From contig CAJNDS010002412.1 of the NCBI GenBank assembly GCA_905221605.1, positions 348,886 through 412,885 on the forward strand: a stretch of 64,000 nt of DNA. Reading direction: 5' to 3'. The translations under genes were made by a program, and so were the position numbers. The notes beneath the pieces are model-generated. The model saw only the letters and a list, made by a program, of their open reading frames with translations, was not told where the DNA came from and ran no database searches. Positions 35,086-44,939 of the stretch are shown here, in pieces. This DNA is from Symbiodinium natans. Its lineage: Eukaryota > Sar > Dinophyceae > Suessiales > Symbiodiniaceae. How positions within the stretch are numbered: the stretch's first letter is position 1; every line of letters begins with the position of its first letter.

Positions 35086-36343
35086 GCTGCTCTGACCTCA
35101 TTGGGAACGTAAAGTCCCCAGGCAACAACTCCATCCGCTTGGACCTCAGAATGGGGAAGTTTCCAATCTCGAACGCAAAATCGCAGCCCTTGACAGGAGT
35201 GACAAGATATTCCTCCTTCCAAATGAAGCCAGGCTGAATGTGATATCCAAGAAAGATTCCCTCAACACCAGTCGGCGCAAACTTAGAGTCCGCAGGAACG
35301 TTCTGTTTGGGGTTGTTCCAGTACAACACACGTGCACCAAAAGGAATCATTAACCCTAAAAAGGGTTCCCCATACCTGGCCTCCCAGGGAACAATTCCGT
35401 TGTCAAGCCTCTTAGTTGCATTGAGGGCCATTGCGTGGTGTTGGGCGGCCAACGGCCAGAGCTTGTCGGGGAGACCCGCCTGAACAAGGTTGGAACGTGT
35501 CCCTTCCAGAATCGTGCGAATCTCTCTTTCGATTACCGACTTGTTGGTGTCCACATATTCACGTGATGTAACATGTCGAACACCAAGGCTTTTGATAGCT
35601 GCATGAAGTTCAGGTGCGTTGTCGGAGTAGAAAACCCCAACTGTGTCTTCTTGACCTAGGAAGTGAAGCAGGTCTTCGTAACACTGATCGCTTGACTTAG
35701 TCGGAGAAGGGTAGACGTAACGGAATTTGGTGAACACGTCTTTAACAACCAGTGCGACCCTTTCGTCCTGGAACCCATGATCACGGAGGTCACGAGTGAT
35801 GATATGGTCAACAGTGATGTGGTCCCCAAAGGCCTTAGACACAATGGTGCTTGAGCCCCCCTTTTTGCGGGCTTGAGGGGCCAACATCTTGGCGCGCTGA
35901 CATACCTCACGGAACGGGTTTTTGGGTCTGTGCGAGAACAGGTGTTCAACCGATTTGGCTTCAGCTCTCAGATCGGCCTCCGCAAGACTGCGGGCGTTTC
36001 CTTCGTTGTCACTATCAGGCTCAGCTTCGGGGTCTTCGAAGAGCGTGAGGCTAAGGACAGGATTACCCTCCAGTTTGGCGGCTTTGTTGTCCAGCTCCCT
36101 AACATTCACTCGATCTTCAACCTTGACCCAAGAACCTTCCCTGAACAACCAAGTAGATCTGATTTCGCATTTCGGAAACCTTGGTGCGGCAGTGCGAAAC
36201 GTCTTTGGTTTGTGTCCGACAAGTAAGTACTTTGCGTTCGGGTGCGAAACCCAACCTGGTCTTTTGAGCTTTTCTTTGGGGATGTCTATTGGCGGCACCT
36301 CATTTACGGCTACTGAGATCTCAGGATCGGGGTGCTCGATCAC
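35009..36343 (-). CDS. Integrase region of element 2
   Basis: A 444-codon frame with a partial His/Cys motif (HLFSH...FREVCQRAKM) and the D,D,E core: ITVDHI, FYSDNAPEL, SVIEREIRTIL. A C-terminal segment (GIFLGYHIQPG) resembles the Copia integrase C-terminus. Out of frame with both neighbours. Confidence 0.75.
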   Translation of the reverse strand: MIEHPDPEISVAVNEVPPIDIPKEKLKRPGWVSHPNAKYLLVGHKPKTFRTAAPRFPKCEIRSTWLFREGSWVKVEDRVNVRELDNKAAKLEGNPVLSLTLFEDPEAEPDSDNEGNARSLAEADLRAEAKSVEHLFSHRPKNPFREVCQRAKMLAPQARKKGGSSTIVSKAFGDHITVDHIITRDLRDHGFQDERVALVVKDVFTKFRYVYPSPTKSSDQCYEDLLHFLGQEDTVGVFYSDNAPELHAAIKSLGVRHVTSREYVDTNKSVIEREIRTILEGTRSNLVQAGLPDKLWPLAAQHHAMALNATKRLDNGIVPWEARYGEPFLGLMIPFGARVLYWNNPKQNVPADSKFAPTGVEGIFLGYHIQPGFIWKEEYLVTPVKGCDFAFEIGNFPILRSKRMELLPGDFTFPMRSEQLALQESLRKPALSDQDCSWRQNGRY

Positions 36344-36387
36344 TGGATCTCGGTCCTCTGCTGCTCCTGCGAAAGCCCCGGCCAGCC

Positions 36388-39165
36388 CTATTGGGCGGCA
36401 GTTTTCTGAAAACCCTCGGACAGAATTGGCCGTCCGAGAGATCCTGAGGCTTCTTCGTTGGTACTTGGGGCGGCCATTGCTCCTCCCCCAAGGACAGGCA
36501 CCATACCTCTCATTCTACACCTTAGTCTTTGACCATTGGGCGCAACGAAGTAAGGCGGCTTTTTGGGGTACCAATGGAACTCATAACCGTCCTCCATACA
36601 CCTTCTTCCAACAGAGCAAACAGGAGGAGTGCTTGCGAGAACGTAGAACTCTAGCTCTTTGCCAAACTCCGGGAAGTCGATCCTGACCGATTTGTCACCC
36701 TTGACATTTCCGTTAGCAGTGATGAGGTTTACTTGTCGAGTTGCATTGCCTATCGGCTCTTCGCCAAAGTACATAGCACGATCAGCTTCGCTGATGAGGT
36801 CCTCCTCGCTCCCCGTATCAGCAAGGAATTCTAAGGGCGTGGCGATTCCTGGACAGGCGATCTCTGAGCTCTCAACGACGTGCTTGCACATCCCACACAT
36901 GAGAGAATCAGGCTCATCACATTCTAAACGGCAGTCGGTTCTCTCTCCCCCCTCATGCCGGGCAAGGAGCATAGTGAGTTCCCTTGCGTTCCTAATTGCA
37001 ACCTGAAGGTCATTGTTGTCAGGTTTGGGGCAATTTTCCGCATCAGCATAGCAAGTGTTGTACCTGCGAACTTTGTAGGAATGCTTGTACCCCTTCCCTT
37101 CAAAAGGAATTTCCCTGACTTTGGGCTTTTCACAAAACTTGACCTTCTTGTTTTGTTCTTTGATTTTGAACACAGTCTTGCCAGTCCATGGCGTCTTGTC
37201 GTTCGTCTCCCCTTTTCCCCCTTTCCAATCCCAACTCTCCCTTGCCATGTAGGGAGCAATGGGAAGAGTCTTGATCACCTTGGCTTTACCCTTCAACTTC
37301 TCAAGAGCAACAGGACACGACACTTCGGGCTTGTACATTGTACTTCTGTACTTCAGGTGATGTCTGATAGCTTCACCCCTTTTGAAATCCACCTCCCAGT
37401 AATCCCTCTCTCCATCTTGTGGGTCGCCTCCATCAGGATGGGTTAAGGCTGCAGCCGCAATCGAGATGCAGCATGCTGCCTTCCTGTCCTTTTCCTTAGA
37501 GCGACCACGGCTTGGTTTTCTGCGCGTTGGCGCAGGCGACGGAGACCTTGGTTTGTCTGGGTCCTTAGGAGCCGGGGCTGCATTTTCACCACCTGTGGGA
37601 GCAGGGCTTGGTTCCCTATGCAAGAAACGACACTTATCTCCCCTAGTACACTTGCCCTTTTTCCAAAAAGTACATACCTGTTTCTTCTTCGGGGCGGTGC
37701 GAACAGGTGACTGCGAGCGTGGTTTGTGCGAGAACTTGCACTTGTCACCCCTGGTGCACTTACCCTTTTGAAAGTCGTAGCAAACTGGCTTTGGGCTTGG
37801 TGAGCGACTAGGTGATCTAGACCTGGACGGGGTCCTAGAGCGAGACCTTGACTTCGAGTTGGATTGGCTACCGGCAGAGCGATCCCTTCCCCGGCCACTC
37901 CTTGACGGAGGGCGTTGCGGCCTTCCGCCTTCAAGTACGGGAGCTCCAAACTTGTCCCCATGCGACTTAGCGATCCTATCCCTATTCTTGCGCATCCTTT
38001 CACGGGTTAGCAAATCCCGAATGGACTTCAACAAGAGCGCGTAGGAATGTGAAGCGGAACCTTCCTTGGCCCTATCATAGATCTCCAAGTCATATTTCAT
38101 TCTTGAGGACTTGCGGATTTGGCGGAGAAGGATGTCACGCAGAACCATTTCTTCTGGGACATGACTCATACCAGCGATGACTGACTCCCAATTATGCAGA
38201 AACGTAGTCAAATCGTCACTATGCAGCGTGACCTTCAAAAGGTCTTCTACTGAATAGAGCGACCCTACTTCTTCATTGGTTTTGAAGTACTGATCAAACA
38301 TAAGCAATACCTGGCGTCCTCGTACCGCACGTCCATGGACCGCCTCAGTTTCCTTGAAGGTGAGCACCTGTCGAGATAACTCTCCCTTGGCGACCTTGGT
38401 AAGCGCGGCTAGGATTTTGGTATCCAGCGTGAGGAACTTTCCTGGTTCACGGAGCTTGTCATGATCAGCATCCTTCGCGTAAACCTCTAAAATCCAAGAG
38501 AAAGCTTCATCTGGTCTGTCTGAGGCTGCCCTAACCGCTTCCCGAGTTGCTGTTTTCCACGCACGATACGTTTCGGGGTTGGGGAAGTCCGGCAAACGAA
38601 TGTTCTCAGCCTCTTTGACCTTTGGTTTGTCATTTTCGCCGCTTTTGTCTCCCTTGAGGAGTTTGGCGGCTTCCAGCAACGCTTGTTGCGTCTGTGCGAT
38701 TAAATCAACTCCAGTGGCTGCCGGACTAGCCGGCGTGCCCATTGGGGCCGCGAGACCAGACACTCCTCCACCTAAGCCAGTCGGGGGCACAGGGGTTCCC
38801 GGGGCTTGTGTTGGAGCTTGTGGCCCCGCTGGTGTGGCAGTAGTTGCCGCACCACCAAAACCGGAAAACATTGCTCTTAGGCTGAGCAGGATCACGCTTG
38901 GCGATGAAAACTGAGGAGCTGTCGGCACATTAAGGCCGGCACTTTGCGGTACCGTTGCTGGGGTCACGGCCGGAGGGAACTGAGCTTGGGACGCAGTGTC
39001 CTGAGAAGCATTCCTGTCCTGCTCGAGTTTGAGCGCACGCTCAGCTGAGGAGAGTTCGTCCTGAAGAACATCATTTTGACGCCTCATTTCCTCTTCACTC
39101 TCGCGGGCAAGTAACCTATACTGCTGCATTGCTTGATCATGTTCCCTACCAAACCACTCTCCCAC
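36388..39165 (-). CDS. Gag core, CCCH fingers and protease of element 2
   Basis: A 925-codon frame. It begins with a coiled coil (residues 1-60), a Pro/Ala/Gly-rich stretch, then a Gag-like helical region (about 190-400), an Arg/Ser-rich region and two CCCH zinc fingers (CYDFQKGKCTRGDKCKFSH and CTFWKKGKCTRGDKCRFLH), unlike the CCHC knuckle usual in retroelements. Protease follows with FLADTGSEEDL near residue 770. Upstream it should join the 39167-39748 frame; a one-base offset at their junction breaks the coiled coil. Confidence 0.78.
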   Translation of the reverse strand: MGEWFGREHDQAMQQYRLLARESEEEMRRQNDVLQDELSSAERALKLEQDRNASQDTASQAQFPPAVTPATVPQSAGLNVPTAPQFSSPSVILLSLRAMFSGFGGAATTATPAGPQAPTQAPGTPVPPTGLGGGVSGLAAPMGTPASPAATGVDLIAQTQQALLEAAKLLKGDKSGENDKPKVKEAENIRLPDFPNPETYRAWKTATREAVRAASDRPDEAFSWILEVYAKDADHDKLREPGKFLTLDTKILAALTKVAKGELSRQVLTFKETEAVHGRAVRGRQVLLMFDQYFKTNEEVGSLYSVEDLLKVTLHSDDLTTFLHNWESVIAGMSHVPEEMVLRDILLRQIRKSSRMKYDLEIYDRAKEGSASHSYALLLKSIRDLLTRERMRKNRDRIAKSHGDKFGAPVLEGGRPQRPPSRSGRGRDRSAGSQSNSKSRSRSRTPSRSRSPSRSPSPKPVCYDFQKGKCTRGDKCKFSHKPRSQSPVRTAPKKKQVCTFWKKGKCTRGDKCRFLHREPSPAPTGGENAAPAPKDPDKPRSPSPAPTRRKPSRGRSKEKDRKAACCISIAAAALTHPDGGDPQDGERDYWEVDFKRGEAIRHHLKYRSTMYKPEVSCPVALEKLKGKAKVIKTLPIAPYMARESWDWKGGKGETNDKTPWTGKTVFKIKEQNKKVKFCEKPKVREIPFEGKGYKHSYKVRRYNTCYADAENCPKPDNNDLQVAIRNARELTMLLARHEGGERTDCRLECDEPDSLMCGMCKHVVESSEIACPGIATPLEFLADTGSEEDLISEADRAMYFGEEPIGNATRQVNLITANGNVKGDKSVRIDFPEFGKELEFYVLASTPPVCSVGRRCMEDGYEFHWYPKKPPYFVAPNGQRLRCRMRGMVPVLGGGAMAAPSTNEEASGSLGRPILSEGFQKTAAQ

Positions 39166-39166
39166 C

Positions 39167-39748
39167 TCATTGAGGGTTTGTGTTCTCCTCTGCTTCTTCG
39201 ATTAAAGTTGTTCGAAGTTGCGTGATCTGCGAACTAACGCTGGAAAAATGTTCCGTTTGGAAAGCGATGACTTGGTGTTGTTGTCGCAGCTCTGACACGA
39301 GATGATGATTGGCTTCGATAAACTGATATCGTTGTGTGGCAATCTCGGATTCGAGCTGTGCAACGATCTCCTCATGCTGTCGATTTGCTCGTTCTTCAAC
39401 ATTGGCGATTCTTTGATCATGAGCGTATTCGGCAGCCTGGCGGAACCTCTGGTGCCTGTTTTCTGCTTCAGTTTCAAGTTCACCGAGAAGCGATCTGGTT
39501 TGTTCCGGAGATTCACCGACCATGATGTTTTGCTGGAAATTCTGTCGATACATATGCAACTGTGGTGCGAACGGTACGGCCGCAAAAGGAGTTCGGGCGT
39601 TTGGCTCAAACACATTAGTGCCCGCTGCGCCCCCTTCCAGAGCACCGTTCGGAACAACTTGCTCAGAAGCAGTCTGAGGTAGAAGCATGTCGTCAGATTC
39701 CAGATCGGTTGCCACTTCGGTGGGAACCAGCTCGGGGCTGTCTCCCAT
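39167..39748 (-). CDS. Gag N-terminal segment of element 2
   Basis: ATG at 39748; 193 codons ending in a coiled coil (NRHQRFRQAAEYAHDQRIAN onward). The stop at 39167 lies where the next frame begins, so this is the front of one Gag split by a frameshift. Confidence 0.6.
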   Translation of the reverse strand: MGDSPELVPTEVATDLESDDMLLPQTASEQVVPNGALEGGAAGTNVFEPNARTPFAAVPFAPQLHMYRQNFQQNIMVGESPEQTRSLLGELETEAENRHQRFRQAAEYAHDQRIANVEERANRQHEEIVAQLESEIATQRYQFIEANHHLVSELRQQHQVIAFQTEHFSSVSSQITQLRTTLIEEAEENTNPQ

Positions 39749-39800
39749 ACACCAGTGTTTGCCAGAGTAACCAGAGGCGCCGCAGACTCAGTAGAGCCTA

Positions 39801-39812
39801 CGGCTGATAACC
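39801..39812 (-). promoter_or_regulatory. Primer binding site of element 2
   Basis: GGTTATCAGCCG in element sense, directly inside the 5' LTR. It resembles the TGGTATCAGAGC type of Copia primer site, with differences, so a different tRNA or a fragment may prime. Confidence 0.45.
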
Positions 39813-39956
39813 TATAGTTTGGGAAATCCACCAATGCAATCCGTTAAGCCATGAAACACAGGCGCACTTCTACCTTTTTGTCTCAGAGGGCTTGAGTGCG
39901 ATAGGTGCAACATACATGAAGGCAAAAGTGGCAAGGAGGTCCGAATATAAAATACA
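39813..39956 (-). repeat. 5' LTR of element 2
   Basis: 144 bp, 143 identical to 26336-26479, followed outside by the duplicated ATAAG. Confidence 0.92.
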
Positions 39957-40013
39957 ATAAGGCCTGCAGCTACAAAGCAAGACCCCTAAAAATCATCAGG
40001 TTGGGATGCCGTC

Positions 40014-40290
40014 CCCCTAAACCCTAAACCCTAAACCCTAAACCCTGAACCCTGAAGCCTGAACCCTGAACCCTGAACCCCGAACCCCGAACCCCGAACC
40101 CTGAACCCAGAACACTAAACTAAACTAAACCTAAACCCTAAACCCTAAACCCAAATTAAACCCTACACCCTAGTTAAACCCTAAACCCTAAACCCTAAAC
40201 CCCAAACCCCAAACCCTAAACCCGAAACCCTAAACCCTAAACCCTAAACCCTAAACCCTAAACCCTCAACCCTAAACCCTAAACCCTCGC
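40014..40290. repeat. CCCTAAA tract with CCCTGAA variants
   Basis: About 35 units, some CCCTGAA, CCCCGAA and CCCAAA. Ends at the candidate exon at 40291. Confidence 0.88.
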
Positions 40291-40369
40291 CTCAGTGCTG
40301 CGCAAAGGGAGCCGCGGACTCCCGAGTCGCCAGGGAAGCAGCGAAGCAGCCTTGGCCGCGCTGGCCAAC
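40291..40369 (-). CDS. Possible host exon, 79 nt, strand uncertain
   Basis: Minus strand: acceptor AGAGAAG, GC-type donor ACTGAG|GCGAGG, frame with LASAAKAASLLPWRLGS. The plus strand is also open with acceptor CGCCTCAG. The minus strand is preferred by context only. Confidence 0.42.
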
Positions 40370-41227
40370 CTTCTCTTCTTAGGGTTCGTAGGGTAGGGGA
40401 ATGTTCAGAATTTAGGGTTTAGGGTTTAGGGTTTAGGGCGCAGAGTTTTGGGTTTAGGGTTTAGGGTTTAGGCTGCCGAGTTTAGGGTTTTCAGTTCAGG
40501 GAGTTGCGGGTTTTGCGTTAAGGGTTTAAGAGTTTAGGGTTTGGAGCTTAGGACTTAAGGTGAACCAGGGTTCAGGGGTTCGTGGGCTCCTGGGGTTGAG
40601 GTGAATTTTTCAACCGCATAAACTAAACCCTAAAACAAAAACCTAAACCCTAAATCCTAAACCCTAAACCCTAAACCCTAAACCCTAAACCCTACACCCT
40701 AAACCCTAAACCCTAAACCCCCTGAAACCCCCTAAACCCTAAACCTTAAAACCCATCAACATGAATCAGGGCGGAGAGGTGTCGTGGAGCTTAAGCTCGG
40801 GGCGTTCAGACTTTTCTGGGTTGGGGATGAAGGTCTGAGAGTTGAGGAGGTAAACCCTAAACCCTGAACCCTAAAGAGGGGAGGGGAGTGAAGGGGAGGA
40901 GAGGGGAGCAACCAATGGTTCAGAGTTTAGGGTTTAGGGTTTAGGGTTTTGGGTTTCGTAGATAGGATTATAGGATGTTCCCTTACAACAACAAATCAAC
41001 TTTCTGGCCATCTCTTCGTTTGGTGTACAACTGGTCACCTCTCGGCAACGTCCCAATCTTTACACCACCGTAAACCCTAAACCTTGCCCTAAGTCCTGCA
41101 CTCTCTGAATCCTAAGCGCTAAACTTGCCCTAAACCCTAAACTTTTTTCCTAAACCCTAAACCCCCTAAACCCTAAACCCTAAACCCTAAACCCTAAACC
41201 CCCTTAAACCCCCTAAACCCTAAGTAC
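40370..41227. other. Intronic stretch with repeats
   Basis: TTTAGGG at 40408-40480, CCCTAAA at 40621-40735 and 41130-41222. A weak minus-strand island near 40765-40810 (SERPELKLHDTSPP) ends in a stop without a donor. Nothing else is supported. Confidence 0.5.
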
Positions 41228-41342
41228 GCTCCCAAGCAACAGCGGCGGAGCTTGCGCCGGTCGCACGTCGACCTCGAGTTTGGCCTCGCGCCGGTAGCTC
41301 GGGGGCGGCCGACCTGGTTGCCACAGGCGCCGGGCCAGCATC
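41228..41342 (-). CDS. Host exon, 115 nt
   Basis: Acceptor AATGCCCCAG and donor GGGAGC|GTACTTAGGG on the minus strand. The chosen frame (38 codons) includes SYRREAKLEVDVRPAQAPP. All frames are open here because the sequence is GC-rich, so the frame is uncertain although the splice sites are good. Confidence 0.5.
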
Positions 41343-41756
41343 CTGGGGCATTTTTAAGGGTTAAACCCTTAAAACCCTAGACCTTATAAACCCTCAACCC
41401 TAAATCCAAAACCCTAAACCCCAAAGGGTTTAGGGCTTAGCTGCTGGTGCTTGCAAGCGCCGACAGGTCCGTTTTGAGATTCAGGAGGGCGTCTTGACCG
41501 CCAAGCCCAAAGCCCTATGCGGCTGCTAGACTCCTAGACTCCTAGGGTTTAGGGTTTAGGGTTCAGCCCCCCCGAACCTGCAAGTTAGTAGGTTGAAGCC
41601 CTCCAGTTGCAGCCAACTTCTCCAACAACAACCAGGAATAGACGAGGCCCCGAGGCTAAAAGTTCAGCTTTGGGCTTATAAGTAAGGTAACCGGGGACCT
41701 GGGAAAAACCTCAGTGACCTTGCAGATGGGGCTCGGGACGCCCTTCTGTAGGGCCT

Positions 41757-41930
41757 AAACCCTCAACCCTAAACCCTCAACCCTAGAACCCTAGAACCCT
41801 AGAACCTAAACCCCAAACCCTGAACCCTAAACCCTAAACCCTAAACCCTAAGCCCTAAACCCGAAACCCTAAACCCGAAACCCCAAACCCTAAACCCTAA
41901 CCCTAAACCCTGAAATCCTAAACCCTGGTC
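41757..41930. repeat. CCCTAAA / CCCTCAA / CCCTAGAA mixed tract
   Basis: Mixed-variant heptamers and octamers. A weak minus-strand island near 41950-42015 (SAPPCADPKLGLSTEAPSP) follows; no clear donor. Confidence 0.8.
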
Positions 41931-42254
41931 CCCGAAACCCTCCTAGGCCCTGTGGGGGAAGGGGCCTCTGTGCTCAGTCCGAGTTTTGGGTCTGCACAGG
42001 GCGGGGCTGAAAGCTCAGCCGGAAGGCTTGTTTTGTGCCTTATCAACCCTAAACCCTAAACCCTAAACCCCATAAGGCCCTGTAGTGAAACTAAGTGCGC
42101 CCTAAACCCGCCCCATAAACCGTAGATAAGGTGCATGTAGCTAGGGTTTAAGGTTTGGGTCCGGTTTAGTAGGGTTTAGGGTCTGTGGTTTAAGGTTTAG
42201 GGTTTAGGGTTTAGGATTTAGGGTTTAGGGCTCGCAAATTATTTTCACTTCGAA

Positions 42255-42490
42255 CATCCCCACCCTCTTTTGGTAGAGATACTCTGGGGTTGGGCACTCC
42301 AGGGACACTCTGGGGCTGGGCACTCTGGGGACACTCTGGGGTTGGTTGGGCACTCCAAAAAAATCTCTCGGGCTGGGCACTCCGGGGAACACCTGGGCAC
42401 TCCAGGGAGACTCTGGAGTTGGGCACTCCAGAGACACTCTAGAGTTGGGCACTCCAGGGACACTTTGGGGTTTGGCACTCCAGGGATGAG
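42255..42490. repeat. Tandem repeat of about 26 bp
   Basis: About eight imperfect units of the type TTGGGCACTCCAGGGACACT, many with internal complementarity (CTCCAG facing CTGGAG, CTCTAGAG). The open frames across it on both strands are repeat artefacts. Confidence 0.8.
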
Positions 42491-42614
42491 CGAGGAGTAG
42501 ACGGGCGAGGAGAAGAGTTCCGGGCGAGGAGAAGAGTTCCGGGGCGAGGAGAAGAGTGGAATTTAAAATCTAACAACCCCACACCAAGGGTGGGGAGCAA
42601 ACAGCTCTTCTGAC

Positions 42615-42691
42615 CGAGGCTCGCAGTGACCGCCACCGCGGCCGTGCTGCGCACCTCTGTGGCGGCCCAGGCACGCACTTGTTTTTGGACC
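42615..42691 (-). CDS. Host exon, 77 nt
   Basis: Acceptor AAACCTGCAG next to a TTTAGGG tract and donor CTCG|GTCAGAAG. The frame includes VQKQVRAWAATEVRSTAAVA, an Ala-rich helix-like segment. Other frames are also open, so the phase is not certain. Confidence 0.55.
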
Positions 42692-42698
42692 CTGCAGG

Positions 42699-42775
42699 TT
42701 TAGGGTTTAGGGTTTAGGGTTTAGGGTTTAGGGTTTAGGGTTTAGGGTTTAGGGTTTAGGGTTTAGGGTCTAGGG
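42699..42775. repeat. (TTTAGGG)n tract
   Basis: About 11 heptamers starting eight bases from the exon acceptor. Confidence 0.9.
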
Positions 42776-43048
42776 TTTTGAGTTTAGGGCTTCGGGTTTA
42801 GGGTTTAGAGCTCAGGGCTTACAAGGTTTCTGGGTTTAGTGGCACAGCTTTCTGGAGGGCTGAACCAACGCCCTTAACGTCCAGAAAACTTGCATAGAGC
42901 TCCTTCAATTTCTTTGAACCAGAATTTAAAGCATCCCAAGCCTTTACCCTAAACCCTAAACCCTAAACCCGAAACCCTAAACCTTAAACCCTAAACCCTA
43001 AACCCGAAACCCTAAACCTTAAACCCTAAACCCTGAACCCGACTAAAC

Positions 43049-43082
43049 AGACTGAAGCTCGGAGTTGAGGGTGCGCAGCTTT
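43049..43082 (-). CDS. Host mini-exon, 34 nt
   Basis: Acceptor GGTCTAG and donor CAGTCT|GTTTAGTCGGG. One base plus 11 codons (KLRTLNSELQS). Its start phase completes the two leftover bases of the exon at 43403-43509. CCCTAAA lies left and TTTAGGG right. Confidence 0.55.
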
Positions 43083-43284
43083 CTAGACCAAGGCTTCAGG
43101 CGCTTTAAGGGTTTAGGGTTTAGGGTTTAGGGTTTAGGGTTTAGGGTTTAAGTCCTTGGAGGCCCAAAACGGATTTATGGGGCCGTTCAGCGGCGACCAG
43201 AAAAAAGTTGATTTGTCATACATTGCGTTGAGCTTTAGGTCTTCTAAACTCAGGTTGAGGGTTCAGGGTTTGGGGACCCTAAAC

Positions 43285-43402
43285 CCTCATCCTAAAACCT
43301 AAACCCTAAACCCTAAACCCTAAACCCTAAACCCTAAACCCTAAACCCTAAACCCTAAACCCTAAACCCTAACCCCCAAGCCCTAAACCCTAAACCCTAA
43401 AC
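43285..43402. repeat. (CCCTAAA)n tract
   Basis: About 15 heptamers, continuous with the donor of the exon at 43403-43509. Confidence 0.9.
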
Positions 43403-43509
43403 CTCCGAAGCCACGGCACCGCGGCAGTCTCGCCCTCAAGGACCAAGATCCGCTCGCCGTCGCCCAGCGACGCGCCCAGCGTGGCTGCGGAGGCGCCAAA
43501 CTTCAAGGC
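43403..43509 (-). CDS. Host exon, 107 nt, donor inside the telomere repeat
   Basis: Acceptor ACAAAGCAG. The donor is CGGAG|GTTTAGGG, the GT being part of the first telomere-type unit. The 35 codons include FGASAATLGASLGDGERILV and then LEGETAAVPWLR; only the minus strand looks like protein. Function is unknown. It ends two bases into a codon, matched by the next exon. Confidence 0.7.
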
Positions 43510-44893
43510 CTGCTTTGTTGAGGGGGGTTTAGGGTTTAGGGTTAAGGGTTTAGGGTTTAGGGCTTAGGGTTTAGGGTTCAGGGTTTAGGGTTTAGGGTTT
43601 AGGGGGGCTTGGGATTTGCTGCTTGAGGGGCTTGGGGCGTTTTTGGGTGTGGGGTATAGGGGTTCAAGGGCCTTGGATGTCTTCAAGGTCGTTGAAAGCA
43701 GCTCGTGCTCAAAAGTGCTTCTGGAGCCACCTAAGAGTACTAAAGGTCTGCACGGGCAGAAAGATAGGCCGAGGAAACTGATCACGAAAAAGGGATTGGG
43801 ATGCGAAAGAAAGGGCTGGGGCTAAGGAAGGCTTTTGCAAGTGAAAGGTGTGCCCAGGGTGGGCTTCGGGCTTCTTCAAACGATCCAGGCTCAGGGTTCT
43901 GCCTAGGCGTTTACGGTTTAAGGTTGAGGGCTAAGGGCTTTCTATTCTTAGCAGCTTCGCATGCCGAGGCCGATGCTTCCCTTACACCCGAAGTCCCCAA
44001 CCCTAAAACCAAACCCCCCCCCCCCCCCCAGCCCCAGGAACAGACAAAACAACAAGGGTGCCCATGAAGGGCGCAGGGCTTAGGCGATCTACAGTAGGGT
44101 CCACAGTCTTGGTGTTCTTTTCTCACACTTTTTTTTTTTTTTTGGGGGGGGGGGGGGGGTTCTGAGGCAAAACCCTGGACCCCTAAACCGTAAACCCATG
44201 AACCTAAACCTACATAGGGTTTCGGGACTACCTTAACCCAACACCCCGAGGCCTCCACACGGCAATCCTCCTCAAGGCCTTCCTTGGGCAAGGAGGGCTT
44301 CGGTCTGAAGGGTGCGGGATTTATGTGAACTGTCACGCGGACACTCCTGAAGCACCCCATTAAGGTACCCACAATTTCGGAGGGAAACCCCCCGCAGCCC
44401 ACGTCGTCCGGTGCGGAATCCGAGGTCATTGCACGAAACCGTGCATGACACAGGAATGAACTTATTATGTCAATTGCAAGAGCACTTGTCGAAAAGTCGG
44501 TTACTGTACACTGTACGTGCAGAGGCTGCCTGCACAACTTTAGGCTTGGGAATAAGTGCACATGAGCAATTGGACAGAAATTCATCCAAAAGATTTGATT
44601 GATCGGAACAATCCATCCGCAGATGGCCACAAAGCGAGCGTACCATATGTGTGTATATATATAAAAGCCTGTAAATATATACATATAATATGTGTATATA
44701 TTTGTTTATATAGATTTCAAAGGTTTATTGGGGCCTTGCGACTGCCTACACCACAAGCTCCAAAAAAAAAACTAAAACCCCTAAAAGCCCCTAGCGCTGA
44801 GCCCTGAACCCAAAAACACCGAAAACCCAAAAACCCGAGAACCCTAAAGCCTCAAAGCCCCTAACCCCAGACACAAAAAAGTGCTTATCCAAC
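43510..44893. other. Intronic stretch, mostly without supported gene
   Basis: Repeats at 43525-43600, poly-C near 44016-44030, and poly-T followed by poly-G at 44129-44160. A minus-strand open region (about 44180-44460) has a possible exon near 44243-44308 (PSLPKEGLEEDCRVEAS) but only one fair splice site. TA-rich microsatellites lie at 44650-44715. Confidence 0.45.
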
Positions 44894-44939
44894 GACTGCA
44901 ACCAGGATACAGGGACCAAGAGCTGCGCGCACCTCGGCG
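44894..44939 (-). CDS. Host exon, 46 nt
   Basis: Acceptor GGCCTTAG and donor GCAGTC|GTTGGATAAG. One base plus 15 codons: AEVRAALGPCILVAV. Its phase does not match the exon at 45190-45264, so an exon may be missing between them or this one is false. Confidence 0.45.

Larger units (their letters stand above)
26336..39956 (-). mobile_element. Element 2: 13.6-kb Copia-type LTR retrotransposon with oxygenase, methyltransferase-like, SGNH-like and KptA domains
   Basis: 144-bp LTRs (26336-26479 and 39813-39956) differ at one base. A 5-bp duplication ATAAG lies at 26331-26335 and 39957-39961. In element sense the LTR starts TG and ends TA. Order: Gag, CCCH fingers, protease, integrase, RT, RNase H, 2OG-Fe(II) oxygenase, methyltransferase-like domain, then an SGNH/KptA frame. 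Reading frames break at several points, including once inside RT, so this copy is probably not translatable as it stands unless the breaks are assembly errors. It is inserted in sense orientation in a host intron. Confidence 0.92.

Noticed and set aside
42211-42478. Cys/Pro-rich minus-strand frames
   Set aside because: They are translations of the 26-bp tandem repeat.
43911-44684. 257-codon minus-strand frame
   Set aside because: It spans poly-T, poly-G and microsatellite sequence. Only a short middle part (near 44243-44308) might be an exon.
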